Of a stretch of 64,000 nucleotides of DNA, positions 25,867-35,776 are shown piece by piece; position 1 is the first letter of the stretch; the number at the start of each line of letters is the position of its first letter. The DNA lies in contig JAJEGS010000036.1 in assembly GCA_022819745.1 (NCBI GenBank), positions 1-64,000 on the forward strand, in the 5' to 3' direction. Below the pieces are notes generated by a model. The model worked only from the letters and a program-made list of their open reading frames with translations, was not told the DNA's origin and made no database searches. The position numbers were made by a program, and so were the translations under genes. This DNA is from Candidatus Latescibacterota bacterium. GTDB taxonomy: Bacteria; Latescibacterota; UBA2968; UBA8231.

Positions 25867-27060
25867 TTACTGCATCCCGGCCAGCCGCTCCGCCAAGTCC
25901 TCCTGCGTCGTCCCAATGTCGAGTGAGCCAATGTCCCGGCCGTCCAAGTTGTTGGCTAATCCGCTCGGATCGGCGGGCGTCGTCGGCTTGGCCGCTACGC
26001 CCACCTCGTCGAGCAATTCGTGAATTTTGTCGGCGCGAATGCCGAAGCCCAAGGCAGCTTGTGAGATGCGCGCAGGGGTACCGACTATGCTGAGCACCAC
26101 ATTCTCAATACCCGCGTTGTTGATGGCCACCACTTGGCCAGAAGCGTCGAAAATGGGGCTGCCGCTAGTGCCGCCGGACAGGTCGAGGTTGTGCTGGACG
26201 ACATAGGAGTCGGACGCGGTGTACATCTCGCCTCGGAAGGGCGGGCGCAAGGCACTGATCGTGCCATTCTTAAAGGTGCCAATCGGGAAGAGACGAGACA
26301 GCTCGCCGCCCTGAAGTTCGCCGGGGAATCCCAACGTCGCGATCGGGGCACCAACTCTCAAGCGATAAACCGCATTGCTCGTCGCCAAGCGGGCGCGCCG
26401 TCCAATGAAGCCTTCGGAGATGTGCAGCGTACCCACGTCGGGTGAACTCAGGTTGTCAGGATCCCATTGCGGGTGCGACCAAGAAGTACCAATGAAGAAA
26501 TAATTTTCTTGGTATGACAGATCGGTCGTCAGGTTTTGCACCACGATCCACGTCCCCTGTAGATCGGTTCCATACCTGTTGTTGAATGCCGCTACTTGGC
26601 CGTCCAATTCAACCAGTCCATCTATGATGTGCCCATTGGTAACAAGCGTACCGCTTTCCACGGCAAAGCTGGTGCCGATGAATGTAATAGTCCAATCCGC
26701 TATGTTTTCGTTATACACGCCGTGGAGCACGGCGTACACGGAGTACTGCAAAGAGTGGACAATCCCGCTCCAATCCCCAATTTGACCTTCTAGCTCTTCC
26801 ACGCGTTCTTGCAGATCCTCAAATTCCGACCGCGTAATACTCGTCTGGTTCAGCTTGGCGCGCACTGCGCTGATCTCCTCGGCATTGTCCGCCGTCACCC
26901 CGAGGGCATCGAGCCGCGCCAACAAGCTCAGCCGGTCCTCCTCTTGGGCGGCTTCAACTTCGTCGAGACGCTGCTCTAGTTCATCCACTCGCTCCGCGAG
27001 CGGATTATCCGCACAGGCGAAAAAGACCGCGCTGATCAGAAAAAAGAAAAACAGACGCAT
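25867..27060 (-). CDS. Lipoprotein with coiled coil and trypsin-like protease domain
   Basis: The 397-residue protein has a lipoprotein signal with lipobox-like FFAC (C16). A coiled coil at about 20-95 is rich in EL/DE heptads. A trypsin-like domain follows with candidate catalytic H144 (VTNGHII), D208 (SPDVGTL) and S299 (GGTSGSP). The C-terminal 60 residues are low-complexity linkers plus a short DUF-like tail. AAAGGATA precedes the ATG. It is probably an envelope-anchored, oligomeric protease, perhaps a DegP-like quality-control enzyme without a PDZ domain. Confidence 0.8.
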   Translation of the reverse strand: MRLFFFFLISAVFFACADNPLAERVDELEQRLDEVEAAQEEDRLSLLARLDALGVTADNAEEISAVRAKLNQTSITRSEFEDLQERVEELEGQIGDWSGIVHSLQYSVYAVLHGVYNENIADWTITFIGTSFAVESGTLVTNGHIIDGLVELDGQVAAFNNRYGTDLQGTWIVVQNLTTDLSYQENYFFIGTSWSHPQWDPDNLSSPDVGTLHISEGFIGRRARLATSNAVYRLRVGAPIATLGFPGELQGGELSRLFPIGTFKNGTISALRPPFRGEMYTASDSYVVQHNLDLSGGTSGSPIFDASGQVVAINNAGIENVVLSIVGTPARISQAALGFGIRADKIHELLDEVGVAAKPTTPADPSGLANNLDGRDIGSLDIGTTQEDLAERLAGMQ

Positions 27061-27180
27061 AAAATATCCTTTCGGGGTTGGCTCATTGCTTGCAGAGGCA
27101 CCTAAACGTAGTTTGTCAACAGCACCGCCGTGCGATAATGACCAATTCTATTTCTGTGAACAAGGCTCTGTACCCTTTTC

Positions 27181-28434
27181 ATGCCATTAGCCCTTTCGCT
27201 CCTCCTCGTCCTTTCATCCTGTAGCCCTGAGCCGCGCCAAGACGCCACCGTCACCCTCGAGTTCTGGACCATTGCCCTCGGCGATGCATTTGCCGACTAC
27301 ATCTTGGGCATGATCGACGAGTACGAGCAGGCGCATCCCGGCGTGAAGGTCAAGTGGGTCGATGTCAGCGGCGGCGAAGTGGCCGAGAAGTTTCTCGCCG
27401 CCTTGGTCGGCGACGCGCCTCCAGACTTGGCCAACATCTACGATCTGCCTCGCTTCCTGCAATACGACATCCTCGTCAACATGGATGAGGCAGTCGCACC
27501 CGCAGAAAAGGCCAAACGGCTCGAAAACTTCTGGCGCGGCGTCGGTTACTTCCAAGGCAGCAACTACGCCATCCCTTGGTACGTCGGCGTCACCATGCTC
27601 TGGTATAACAAAGACCTCTTCGCCCAAGCCGGCCTCGATCCCGAGCGTCCGCCCCTCACCATCGACGAGATGCTCGCCATGGGCCGCCAAATCCGCGAGC
27701 GCACGGGCAAATACGGCGTCTCTTGGCGGCTACATCCCTCGCTCATAGCCCCGCCTTGGGCGCTGTTGCGTCTAGACGGGTTCTGGCCGCTCTTTGTTCC
27801 CAACGCCCGCCGCACCCGCATCAACCACCCCGAGGCCAAGGCCGTCTTCCAGCAGTGGATCGACGCCTATCAGCAGGAGATCGTGCCACCCGAGGCCCTC
27901 GCCGCCTCCCACCGCGACGAAGTCAATTGGTTCATCGAGGGGCGCGCGGCCATGCTGCCCTTTTCCGGCGGCTGGATCACCCGCTACTTCGACGACTCCT
28001 TTGCCAAAAAGGCGGTCCCAGCGCCCATGCCGCGCGGCCGCCTCGGCCAAGTGCCGGCCACCAGCCAAGTCTTGGTCGTGCCCAAAGCCTCGCCCCACGT
28101 AGAGCAAGCCGTTGACTTCGGGCTGTTTGTCACCAACGACGCCAACCAACTCGAATTCTGCCGCCGCGTCGCCATCTTGCCCTCGACCGTCCAAGCGGCC
28201 GCCGACCCCTATTTCCGCCGCCAACCCGCCACGCTGGCCGATGCCGCCAACCAGCTTTCCGCGGCCGACATCGCCCACTCCTTTGTCATGGCCCCGCCCG
28301 ACGTCAAGGGCTGGAGCCGGATGGAGGACATTCTCCACGAGGAATTCGCCAAGGCATTGGCCGGCCAGCAGAGCGCAGACGCAGCCCTAAGCCGCATCGA
28401 ATCCAAGTGGAACCACCTGTCGCGCTTCCATTGA
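27181..28434 (+). CDS. Sugar ABC transporter substrate-binding lipoprotein
   Basis: The 417-residue family 1 extracellular solute-binding protein has a lipobox LSSC (C14). The body has the typical features of the UgpB/MalE class: TLEFWTIALGD at the start of the mature domain, IPWYVGVTMLWYNKDLFAQAGLD, and the inner-face GRAAMLPFSGGW. It is the first gene of a three-gene importer. No ATPase is encoded with it, so a shared MsiK-like ATPase must be used. Ribosome binding before the ATG is weak. Confidence 0.9.
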   Translation: MPLALSLLLVLSSCSPEPRQDATVTLEFWTIALGDAFADYILGMIDEYEQAHPGVKVKWVDVSGGEVAEKFLAALVGDAPPDLANIYDLPRFLQYDILVNMDEAVAPAEKAKRLENFWRGVGYFQGSNYAIPWYVGVTMLWYNKDLFAQAGLDPERPPLTIDEMLAMGRQIRERTGKYGVSWRLHPSLIAPPWALLRLDGFWPLFVPNARRTRINHPEAKAVFQQWIDAYQQEIVPPEALAASHRDEVNWFIEGRAAMLPFSGGWITRYFDDSFAKKAVPAPMPRGRLGQVPATSQVLVVPKASPHVEQAVDFGLFVTNDANQLEFCRRVAILPSTVQAAADPYFRRQPATLADAANQLSAADIAHSFVMAPPDVKGWSRMEDILHEEFAKALAGQQSADAALSRIESKWNHLSRFH

Positions 28435-28445
28435 GACCAAACGCC

Positions 28446-29381
28446 ATGTACGGACGCTACGTACCTTACTTTTTCGTCGCCCCCGGGCTGTTGCTCCTAG
28501 TCGTGTTCTTCGCCTATCCCTTGCTCGACACGCTCTATCTCAGCCTGCACCGCTACAACATCTTTTCGCCGGCCACCTTCGTCGGCCTCGACAACTTTCG
28601 CCGCGCTTGGGGCGACGAACTGTTCTGGCGAGTCTTGGCCAACACTCTGCTCTACGCAATCATCGTCGTGCCCACGCTCGTCGTGCTCTCGTTTTTCATG
28701 GCGCTCCTGCTCGACAACTCGCTGCGGCTGATCAAGGTGTTTCGCACCCTGTACTACATTCCAGTCGTCACCTCCATCGTCGTCGCTGGCATCGTCTGGA
28801 AGTGGCTGTACAATGCCGACGGCCTGCTCAACGCCTTCCTCAAGGGGCTGGGCGTCAGCGGCCCGTCGTGGCTGGCCGATGTGCGCGGCGTCCCCGAGGC
28901 GTTCTTGGGCCTGCTGGGCGTGGAGACCCAAGCCGCGTGGTTGACCGAGCCGGCGATTGCCCTGTTTGCCGTGGCCATGGTCACCGTGTGGAAGGCCGCG
29001 CCGTACTACATGATCATCTATCTGGCCGGCTTGCAGGGCATCCCAGCCCAACTCAAAGAAGCCGCCCGCGTCGATGGAGCCGGTTGGTGGCAGGTCGTGC
29101 GCCACGTCATCATCCCGACGATCAAGCCCTACACGCTTGTGGTCTCCATCATCGCCACCATCGCCGCCTTGCGCACCTTCGGCGAAGTGTACGTGATGAC
29201 CGGCGGCGGCCCCTTCCACCGCACCAACCTATTGGCCTATTACATCTACACGCTCGGGTTCAAATACCTCGAAGTAGGGTACGCCGCAGCCGTTTCGCTC
29301 TGCTTGCTGGTTGTCATCTTGATCTTTGCCCTGCTCAACTTTCGCATCGCCGGAGGCGACAATACCGGGGGCGGGGTGTAA
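28446..29381 (+). CDS. Sugar ABC transporter permease (UgpA/MalF type)
   Basis: The 311-residue inner-membrane permease has six predicted helices and the EAA-loop-like segment LKEAARVDGAGWWQVVRHVIIP, which contacts the ATPase. The frame is open from 28407, but the ATG at 28446 avoids the overlap with the binding-protein stop and starts with MYGRYVPYFFVAPGLLLL. Its TAA shares one base with the following ATG (TAATG), implying translational coupling. Confidence 0.9.
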   Translation: MYGRYVPYFFVAPGLLLLVVFFAYPLLDTLYLSLHRYNIFSPATFVGLDNFRRAWGDELFWRVLANTLLYAIIVVPTLVVLSFFMALLLDNSLRLIKVFRTLYYIPVVTSIVVAGIVWKWLYNADGLLNAFLKGLGVSGPSWLADVRGVPEAFLGLLGVETQAAWLTEPAIALFAVAMVTVWKAAPYYMIIYLAGLQGIPAQLKEAARVDGAGWWQVVRHVIIPTIKPYTLVVSIIATIAALRTFGEVYVMTGGGPFHRTNLLAYYIYTLGFKYLEVGYAAAVSLCLLVVILIFALLNFRIAGGDNTGGGV

Positions 29382-30196
29382 TGGTCCAGCGCATTTTGCT
29401 CTACGCGATCCTGTGCGCAGTCGGCGCGGTCTTATTGGCCCCTTTCGCCTGGCTGCTGTCCACCGCACTCAAAGCCGAGTCGGCCGATCTATTCGCCCAT
29501 CCGCCGCAGTGGATTCCCGATCCCATCGTCTGGGGCAACTTTGCCAAGGCTTGGAACATCCTCCCGTTTATGCGCTACCTCTTCAATACCTTCTACATTG
29601 CCATCGCCACGGTCCTGCTCAACTTGACGTGCTGCTCGCTGGCCGGCTACGCCCTCGCCCGCATGAGCTTTCGCGGCCGCCAAGCCATTTTCTACTGCAT
29701 CTTGGCCACGACCATGGTGCCGTTCCAAGTCCTCTTAATCCCGCTCTTCATCGTCACCTTAAAGCTCGGCCTCGTGGATTCGTACGCCGGCGTCATCCTG
29801 CCGGTGGCGGTCAACGCCTTTGGCATCTTCCTCCTGCGCCAAGCCTTCACCACCATTCCCACCGACTTAGAAGACGCCGCCCGCATCGATGGCTGCGGCC
29901 CGTGGACCATCTATGCGCGCATTATGATGCCGTTAGTCAAACCAGCCCTCGCCGCGCAGGCAGCCTTTACGTTCGTGGCCCAGTGGAACGACTTCCTGTG
30001 GCCGCTGGTGGTACTCAAAAGCCGCGAGCTGTACACCCTGCAATTGGGGCTGGCCAGCCTCCAAGGCGTCTTTGGCGTCAACTGGCGCTACATTTCGGCG
30101 GCCTCGATCATCGCCTTGGTGCCGACGGTGCTGTTCTTCCTCTTCACCCAGCGATTTTTCACGCAGGGGCTGACGGCTGGTGCGGTGAAGGAATAG
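29381..30196 (+). CDS. Sugar ABC transporter permease (UgpE/MalG type)
   Basis: The 271-residue second permease has the EAA loop LEDAARIDGCGPWTIYARIMMPL and a C-terminus ending in FTQRFFTQGLTAGAVKE, both standard for MalG-like subunits. It starts at the TAATG overlap with the preceding gene. A helicase gene of the defence island begins only 5 bases after its stop, so that gene may be transcribed from the importer operon. Confidence 0.9.
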   Translation: MVQRILLYAILCAVGAVLLAPFAWLLSTALKAESADLFAHPPQWIPDPIVWGNFAKAWNILPFMRYLFNTFYIAIATVLLNLTCCSLAGYALARMSFRGRQAIFYCILATTMVPFQVLLIPLFIVTLKLGLVDSYAGVILPVAVNAFGIFLLRQAFTTIPTDLEDAARIDGCGPWTIYARIMMPLVKPALAAQAAFTFVAQWNDFLWPLVVLKSRELYTLQLGLASLQGVFGVNWRYISAASIIALVPTVLFFLFTQRFFTQGLTAGAVKE

Positions 30197-30201
30197 GGAT
30201 T

Positions 30202-30870
30202 ATGTCTATAGGCTCTCTGGTGCCGCCGAGCATGGACTTCTCTGCCGACCCGGATGCTGTCTCGGCCGTCGCCGAAGCACATCGTCTCGCCTATGGCCAC
30301 CTTTTTAATTCCGCATTCGCCGCAGAAACCTCGCTAATTGATCCGCTCCCGCATCAGCGCATTGCCGTGTACGAGCAAATGCTGCAACAAGCCCCCTTAC
30401 GATTTTTATTGGCCGACGACGCAGGGGCCGGCAAAACGATCATGACGGGCCTATACGTACGCGAGATGCTGTCCCGTCGCCTCATCCGTCGCGTACTCAT
30501 CGTGCCCCCGGCTGGCTTGGTCGGCAACTGGGAGCGGGAGATGCGCACTCTGTTCCGCCTGCCATTCCGCATCGTCAGCGGAGAGGACGCACGCGCTGGT
30601 AATCCCTTCCTCGACCCAGAGAGTGACCAAGTAATCGTCAGCATCGACACCTTGGCCGGGGAGCGCATGTTTGGCCACCTCAAAGACTCGCAAACCGAGG
30701 CTTACGACCTCGTCGTCTTCGACGAAGCGCACAAGCTGTCTGCGGATCGCCAGCAGGATTTTCGGGAGCGCAAGACGGATCGGTATAAGTTGGCGGAAGC
30801 CCTAGCCGGTGCTGAGGTAGAGGATAAAGCTGGGAGCTTCCTTGGTCGGCCCAACACCTGCTGTTGCTGA
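30202..30870 (+). CDS. SNF2-family helicase, N-terminal part (frameshifted)
   Basis: The first 200 codons of a defence-type SNF2 helicase are read here: Walker A ADDAGAGKTIM, VLIVPPAGLVGNWEREM, and the DEAH box VVFDEAHKLSA. From about 30829 the frame goes wrong and runs into an artificial FLGRPNTCCC tail with a stop at 30868. In the -1 frame the expected continuation WELPWSAQHLLLLTATPH starts at 30831, so a single-base deletion near the GATAAAGCTGGG stretch is the simplest explanation. The remainder is the next entry. It could be a real mutation, a sequencing error, or (less likely) a programmed -1 shift. Confidence 0.85.
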   Translation: MSIGSLVPPSMDFSADPDAVSAVAEAHRLAYGHLFNSAFAAETSLIDPLPHQRIAVYEQMLQQAPLRFLLADDAGAGKTIMTGLYVREMLSRRLIRRVLIVPPAGLVGNWEREMRTLFRLPFRIVSGEDARAGNPFLDPESDQVIVSIDTLAGERMFGHLKDSQTEAYDLVVFDEAHKLSADRQQDFRERKTDRYKLAEALAGAEVEDKAGSFLGRPNTCCC

Positions 30871-33545
30871 CGGCCACGCCGCACATGGGCAAGAATTATC
30901 CCTACTACTTTCTGTGGCGTCTGCTACTGCCGGACGCGCTCTCGACCTACGACGCTTTCGATGATTTTCCCCGCGAATCTCGGGAGAGGCACTTCATCCG
31001 CCGGACCAAAGAGGAAATGGTCCGCTTCGATGGTTCCCCCCTGTATCCACAGCGAAACTGCGCCACCCTGAGCTATGAGCTTTCGCAGGGGCCAGAGAGT
31101 GAACAGGAGCTCTACGACGAGACGACCGAGTACCTCCAGCATCACTACAATCGCGCCGGAATGTTGAACCGATCCGCTGCCCGCTTGGCGATGAGCGTCT
31201 TCCAGCGGCGTCTCGCCAGTTCCACCTATGCCCTCATGCGCTCTTTCGAGCGCCGCCAAGAGAAGATCGCAGGGCTGATTGACGACATTCGGGCCGGGCG
31301 GCTCACCGAAGAACAACTCATGCGCCAGCAACGGGGCTTGGACAAGCTCGACGACGTCTTTGAAACGCGGACTGCTGATGAGGACGCCGCAAGCGAGGAC
31401 GGAGGCGAGCAACACGAGGAGTTCGAGAGCAAGGCCCTAAGCGGCACCATCGCGGTCAACCTCAGCGAGCTGGAGGTTGAGCGTCTCACAGTCGAAGCGT
31501 TGTTCAACAAGGCGCAGAGCCTGTTCAACACCAGCGAGGAATCCAAATTTGAGAAGTTGCGCGAGGTGCTCAGCGATCCGCAATACCTCGACGAGAAGCT
31601 CATCATCTTCACCGAGCACCGCGACACTGCGGAATTTTTGGTGCGCCGGCTCGAAGGGCTCGGCTTCACCGGTCAAGTTGCCCTAATCCACGGCGGCTTA
31701 CCCTACCAAGAGCGCGAGCGCCAAGTCGAGTTTTTTCGCCGACCAGCATCGGAAGGCGGGGCTAACTACCTAGTAGCCACCGACGCCGCTGGCGAGGGGA
31801 TCAATCTGCAATTCTGCTGGCTGATGGTGAACTACGACATCCCTTGGAACCCAGCGCGGCTCGAACAGCGGATGGGCCGCATCCATCGCTACGGTCAGAA
31901 GCACGATCCAGTGGTCATCGTCAATCTGGTGGCTGGCGGTACGCGCGAGGGTCGGGTGCTGAAGACCCTGCTCGACAAGCTCGAAGCGATCCGTCGCCAG
32001 CTTCAATCCGACAAGGTGTTCGACGTGGTGGGCAGACTGTTTGAGGGGCTATCCATGCGGGACTATCTGGAGCAGGCGGTCACTGAAGATGCCGACATCG
32101 TTGCCGAGCGCTTGGAGGGTGACCTTACGGAGCAACAAGTCCAAGCGCTTGCGGAGCGAGAGCGCGTGATCTTTGGGGAAGGCGGCGAGGTGTGCCAACG
32201 ACTGGCGCATCTCAACGACGAGGCAGAGCAGGAAAACTATCGCCGATTGCTGCCCGGATACGTGCGCCGTTTTGTAGAGCGAGCCGTGCCACTGCTCGAC
32301 TTGCGCATCGAGGGCGACTTAGGAGCCACTTTTGCGCTGGTGCCCGACCGACCCCGCGCGGCTGATCCCTTGTTGCCCGCACTTGAGGTTTATTCCGAGG
32401 AAGTGCGCGAGCGGCTGACGGTGTACAAGCCAGCGAACCACGAGGACGCCGTCTGGATGCACCCCGGCGAGCCGGTGTTCGACGGCCTCTCAGCCGCAAT
32501 CTTGAGTCGCTTCGGGCGCGACGGGCTCAAGGGAGCTGTGTTCACCGACCCTTATGCGACCGAGGCATATCTATTTTATATCGTACTGATTGCCGTCGAA
32601 CAGCACAGCCAAGACAACGCAGGACCGACCGATCCGCAGCCTCTCGAATCGCGCCTGATTGGGCTGCGTCAATCGAGCGACGGCACGGCAGAGGAATGTC
32701 CGGTCGAGCATCTGCTTTTGCTCAGAGGCGCTCACGGCTTTGCGCCGAGCCGGGTGCCACTGGCTACTCTGGCTCGCAACATGGTCGCTAATGCTGACCA
32801 GTTCGTCCGCGAGGAAGTGAGCGAGCGCGTTGTGCAAGTCCATCGACAGCGCCGCCTCGACGATCTGCCCGCACGCCTAAAGTTCGTCAATCGCGGCTTC
32901 GACTTTCAGGCTGCTGAACTCGCCGCCGCCCGATCCCGCCTTAGCGAAATGGCCCGCAATGGTAATCGCTACGCCCAAAGGGAACTCCCCACGGTCAAAG
33001 AACGGCAGCGGAGCTTGACGGCTTCCCGCAATCATCGCCTTGCCGAACTGCAAGCCGAACCAGACCTCATCCAGGCCGGTGCGATCGAGTTCCTCGTTCA
33101 CGCCCTTGTGGTGCCGGCCCAAGATTCCGAGGAAGCTGAGCGCTACGATGCCGATGTCGAAGCTATTGCCGTGGAGGTAGCTGCCGATTATGAGAAGCGC
33201 CTCGGTGCCGAGGTGCAGGATGTTTCGCGGCCCGAATTGGCGCGGCGCGCTGGACTAACCGACTGGCCGGGCTTCGATCTGCTTTCTCACCGTGCCGAAG
33301 GGGAACGACGCGCCATAGAAGTCAAGGGACGGGCCGGTACCGGTGGCATTGAAATGAGTGATAATGAATGGGCCAAGGCTTGCAATCTCCGCGACGAATA
33401 CTGGCTCTACGTGGTCTTCGACTGCGCCACGTCCCATCCGCGTTTGATGCGGGTGCGCGACCCGTTTGCCAAGCTGCTCGTCAGGAGCCGCGAGTCTATC
33501 ACCTACATTATCAACTTAGGGGATGTTATAGAGGTAGCCGAGTGA
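30864..33545 (+). CDS. SNF2-family helicase, C-terminal part with DUF3883
   Basis: The 893-residue segment continues the broken helicase. It contains motif III LTATPHMG, the helicase C-terminal domain with VATDAAGEGINLQ and QRMGRIHRYGQ, a long helical linker, and a C-terminal DUF3883 domain (FDLLSHRAEGERRAIEVKGR, whose EVK resembles a nuclease-fold core). Homology begins at 30831, in frame. The SNF2+DUF3883 layout is that of helicases found in predicted anti-phage loci beside DUF1156 methyltransferases and DUF499 ATPases, both present downstream. DISARM DrmD has a related helicase, but DrmA/B/C are absent here. Confidence 0.9.
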   Translation: MLTATPHMGKNYPYYFLWRLLLPDALSTYDAFDDFPRESRERHFIRRTKEEMVRFDGSPLYPQRNCATLSYELSQGPESEQELYDETTEYLQHHYNRAGMLNRSAARLAMSVFQRRLASSTYALMRSFERRQEKIAGLIDDIRAGRLTEEQLMRQQRGLDKLDDVFETRTADEDAASEDGGEQHEEFESKALSGTIAVNLSELEVERLTVEALFNKAQSLFNTSEESKFEKLREVLSDPQYLDEKLIIFTEHRDTAEFLVRRLEGLGFTGQVALIHGGLPYQERERQVEFFRRPASEGGANYLVATDAAGEGINLQFCWLMVNYDIPWNPARLEQRMGRIHRYGQKHDPVVIVNLVAGGTREGRVLKTLLDKLEAIRRQLQSDKVFDVVGRLFEGLSMRDYLEQAVTEDADIVAERLEGDLTEQQVQALAERERVIFGEGGEVCQRLAHLNDEAEQENYRRLLPGYVRRFVERAVPLLDLRIEGDLGATFALVPDRPRAADPLLPALEVYSEEVRERLTVYKPANHEDAVWMHPGEPVFDGLSAAILSRFGRDGLKGAVFTDPYATEAYLFYIVLIAVEQHSQDNAGPTDPQPLESRLIGLRQSSDGTAEECPVEHLLLLRGAHGFAPSRVPLATLARNMVANADQFVREEVSERVVQVHRQRRLDDLPARLKFVNRGFDFQAAELAAARSRLSEMARNGNRYAQRELPTVKERQRSLTASRNHRLAELQAEPDLIQAGAIEFLVHALVVPAQDSEEAERYDADVEAIAVEVAADYEKRLGAEVQDVSRPELARRAGLTDWPGFDLLSHRAEGERRAIEVKGRAGTGGIEMSDNEWAKACNLRDEYWLYVVFDCATSHPRLMRVRDPFAKLLVRSRESITYIINLGDVIEVAE

Positions 33546-33648
33546 TTGCACGAATCAAACTCATAGGGGAAATTGTGAGGTAAGCGTTCTTGGCGGCACT
33601 GGTGGCCCGACAGCCGGCAGGACCCTTACCAGCAAGGAGTCGCAACCC

Positions 33649-35250
33649 ATGACGACAACAACCATGCGTTTCTTCAACACTGCCGGTCCCATTGATACGG
33701 ATATGCACTACTACATCCCACCCTTGGCGCGGCTCGCTGTCGAAGACCTGCTGCTGCTCATCCGGCAGCGGAAGTACTTCGTCCTACACGCGCCGCGCCA
33801 GACGGGCAAAACATCGGCGTTGTTCGCCTTGCGGGATCAATTAAACGCCAGCGGCGAGTTTCGCTGCGTGTACGTCAACGTCGAGGTCGGCCAATCGGCG
33901 CGGGAGGATGTGGCCGCGGCCATTCAGGCGATTCTCAGCGCATTGGCTCGTGCGGCGCGCCACGCGCTCGACGACTTGTTCGTCACCGACGTATGGCGCG
34001 GTATTCTCGACGACGCGGGTCCTAACGACGCGCTGGGGGAGACCCTTGCCTGCTGGGCCGAGTCGGACGCCAAGCCGCTGGTGCTGATGATCGACGAGAT
34101 CGATGCCCTGATCGGCGACACCCTGCTATCCGTACTGCGGCAACTCCGCGCTGGCTACCCAGAGCGCCCACACCGCTTTCCCCAAAGCGTGATCCTCTGC
34201 GGGGTGCGCGATGTGCGCGACTACCGCATCCGCTCGTCTGCTGAAAACGCCATCATTGCCGGGGGCAGTGCCTTCAACATCCGCGCCGAATCCCTGCGCT
34301 TGGGCGACTTCTCGCACGACGAGGTCGAATCGCTGTTGACACAGCACACCGAGGAGACCGGCCAAGTGTTCACGGACGAGGCCCGACGAGACGTCTGGGA
34401 ATTGACTCAGGGCCAGCCGTGGCTGGTCAACGCCTTGGCCTACGAAGCCTGCTGGGGCAACAAGGCCGGCCGCGACCGCAACCAAGCCATCACCGCCGAC
34501 GCCATTCAAGACGCCCGCGAGCAGTTGATCCTGCGCCGCGAGACGCATCTGGACCAACTCACCGACAAGCTGCAAGAGGAACGGGTGCGGCGGGTGGTCG
34601 AGCCGCTGCTGAGCGGCACCGCCACCACCGCGCTTGCCGACGACGACCTCCAGTACGTGCGCGATCTTGGTCTGGTCGGCCTCGGCAAACCCGTTGCCAT
34701 CGCCAACCCCATCTACCGCGAGGTCATCCCGCGTGACCTCACCTACACCACACAGGAAATGTCGATCCATCACGACCCGGCTTGGTACATCAATGCGGAC
34801 GGCACCTTACAGATGGGCAAGCTACTGGCCGCGTTCCAAGATTTCTTCCGCGAACATTCTGAACATTGGGTAGAGCGTTTTCAGTACAAGGAGGCGGGGC
34901 CGCAGTTGCTACTCCAAGCGTTCTTGCAGCGCATCGTCAACAGCGGCGGACGGATCGAACGCGAGTATGGCTTGGGTCGGGGGCGCACAGATTTGCTGCT
35001 AATATGGCCAGTGGGCGAAGATCGCGGCAAGACGCAGAAGGTCGTCATCGAGTGCAAGGTACTGCATCGGGGGCTGGAGCGGACGCTGCGCGAAGGGCTG
35101 GAGCAGACGCGGGCCTACATGGACCGCTGCACTACGGCAGAAGGGCACCTCGTGCTATTCGACCGCAGCGAGGGCAAATCATGGGACGACAAGGTGTATC
35201 GCCGCGAGGAAACTGAAGGCGGCGCGCCAGTCATAGTGTGGGGAATGTGA
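33649..35250 (+). CDS. AAA-like ATPase with C-terminal PD-(D/E)XK nuclease domain
   Basis: The 533-residue protein has a P-loop APRQTGKTSALF at about residue 46, Walker B LVLMIDEIDAL, and a helical lid and winged-helix region to about residue 380. The C-terminal domain carries GRGRTDLLL followed by VVIECKV, the D...ExK core of PD-(D/E)XK nucleases. Such AAA plus nuclease single proteins occur in defence and mobile-element contexts. AAGGAG precedes the ATG. It follows the helicase by 103 bases and precedes a zeta-like toxin by 4, and probably is not a core part of the helicase system. Confidence 0.8.
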   Translation: MTTTTMRFFNTAGPIDTDMHYYIPPLARLAVEDLLLLIRQRKYFVLHAPRQTGKTSALFALRDQLNASGEFRCVYVNVEVGQSAREDVAAAIQAILSALARAARHALDDLFVTDVWRGILDDAGPNDALGETLACWAESDAKPLVLMIDEIDALIGDTLLSVLRQLRAGYPERPHRFPQSVILCGVRDVRDYRIRSSAENAIIAGGSAFNIRAESLRLGDFSHDEVESLLTQHTEETGQVFTDEARRDVWELTQGQPWLVNALAYEACWGNKAGRDRNQAITADAIQDAREQLILRRETHLDQLTDKLQEERVRRVVEPLLSGTATTALADDDLQYVRDLGLVGLGKPVAIANPIYREVIPRDLTYTTQEMSIHHDPAWYINADGTLQMGKLLAAFQDFFREHSEHWVERFQYKEAGPQLLLQAFLQRIVNSGGRIEREYGLGRGRTDLLLIWPVGEDRGKTQKVVIECKVLHRGLERTLREGLEQTRAYMDRCTTAEGHLVLFDRSEGKSWDDKVYRREETEGGAPVIVWGM

Positions 35251-35254
35251 GCGG

Positions 35255-35770
35255 ATGACGGCTTCCAAAAGGATACTGATCATTGCTGGGCCAAACGGTG
35301 CGGGCAAGACGACGTTTGCTACCGAATTTCTACCGAACGAAGCGAATTGCCCCATCTTCATAAACGCGGATCTCATCGCGGCAGGACTGAGCCCATTTAG
35401 ACCGGAACTGGTTGCGATACAGGCTGCGAAGCTGATGCTAAAAGAGATTCACGAACACGTGAGAAGAGGAGATAGTTTTGCCTTTGAGACGACCTTGAGC
35501 GGGCGTGGTTATGCACGTTGGATTCCTCGCTGGCAGCAACAGGGCTACCGAGTGAAACTGTTCTTCTTGCGGTTGCCGACTCCCGAAGCGGCGATCAGCC
35601 GAGTTAAGAAGCGAGTGCTAGAAGGAGGGCACGGCGTGCCGAAGCCTGTGATTCGTCGTCGGTTTTTAGCGGGCTGGCGCAATTTTGAGTCAATCTATCG
35701 AGAGCTTGTAGATGAGTGGGCTATCTTCGATAATTCGGGTAGGTTCCCCGTATTATTAGCTGAGAGGTAA
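35255..35770 (+). CDS. Zeta-toxin-like P-loop kinase
   Basis: The 171-residue COG4185-type kinase has a P-loop GPNGAGKTT (residues 11-19). The segments INADLIAAGLSPFRPE and FAFETTLSGRGY match the UDP-sugar-phosphorylating zeta toxin family. Zeta-type toxins phosphorylate UDP-N-acetylglucosamine and stop cell wall synthesis. It starts 4 bases after the AAA-nuclease and is followed 6 bases later by a small partner gene that resembles the antitoxins of this group. Confidence 0.82.
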   Translation: MTASKRILIIAGPNGAGKTTFATEFLPNEANCPIFINADLIAAGLSPFRPELVAIQAAKLMLKEIHEHVRRGDSFAFETTLSGRGYARWIPRWQQQGYRVKLFFLRLPTPEAAISRVKKRVLEGGHGVPKPVIRRRFLAGWRNFESIYRELVDEWAIFDNSGRFPVLLAER

Positions 35771-35776
35771 ATCGCG

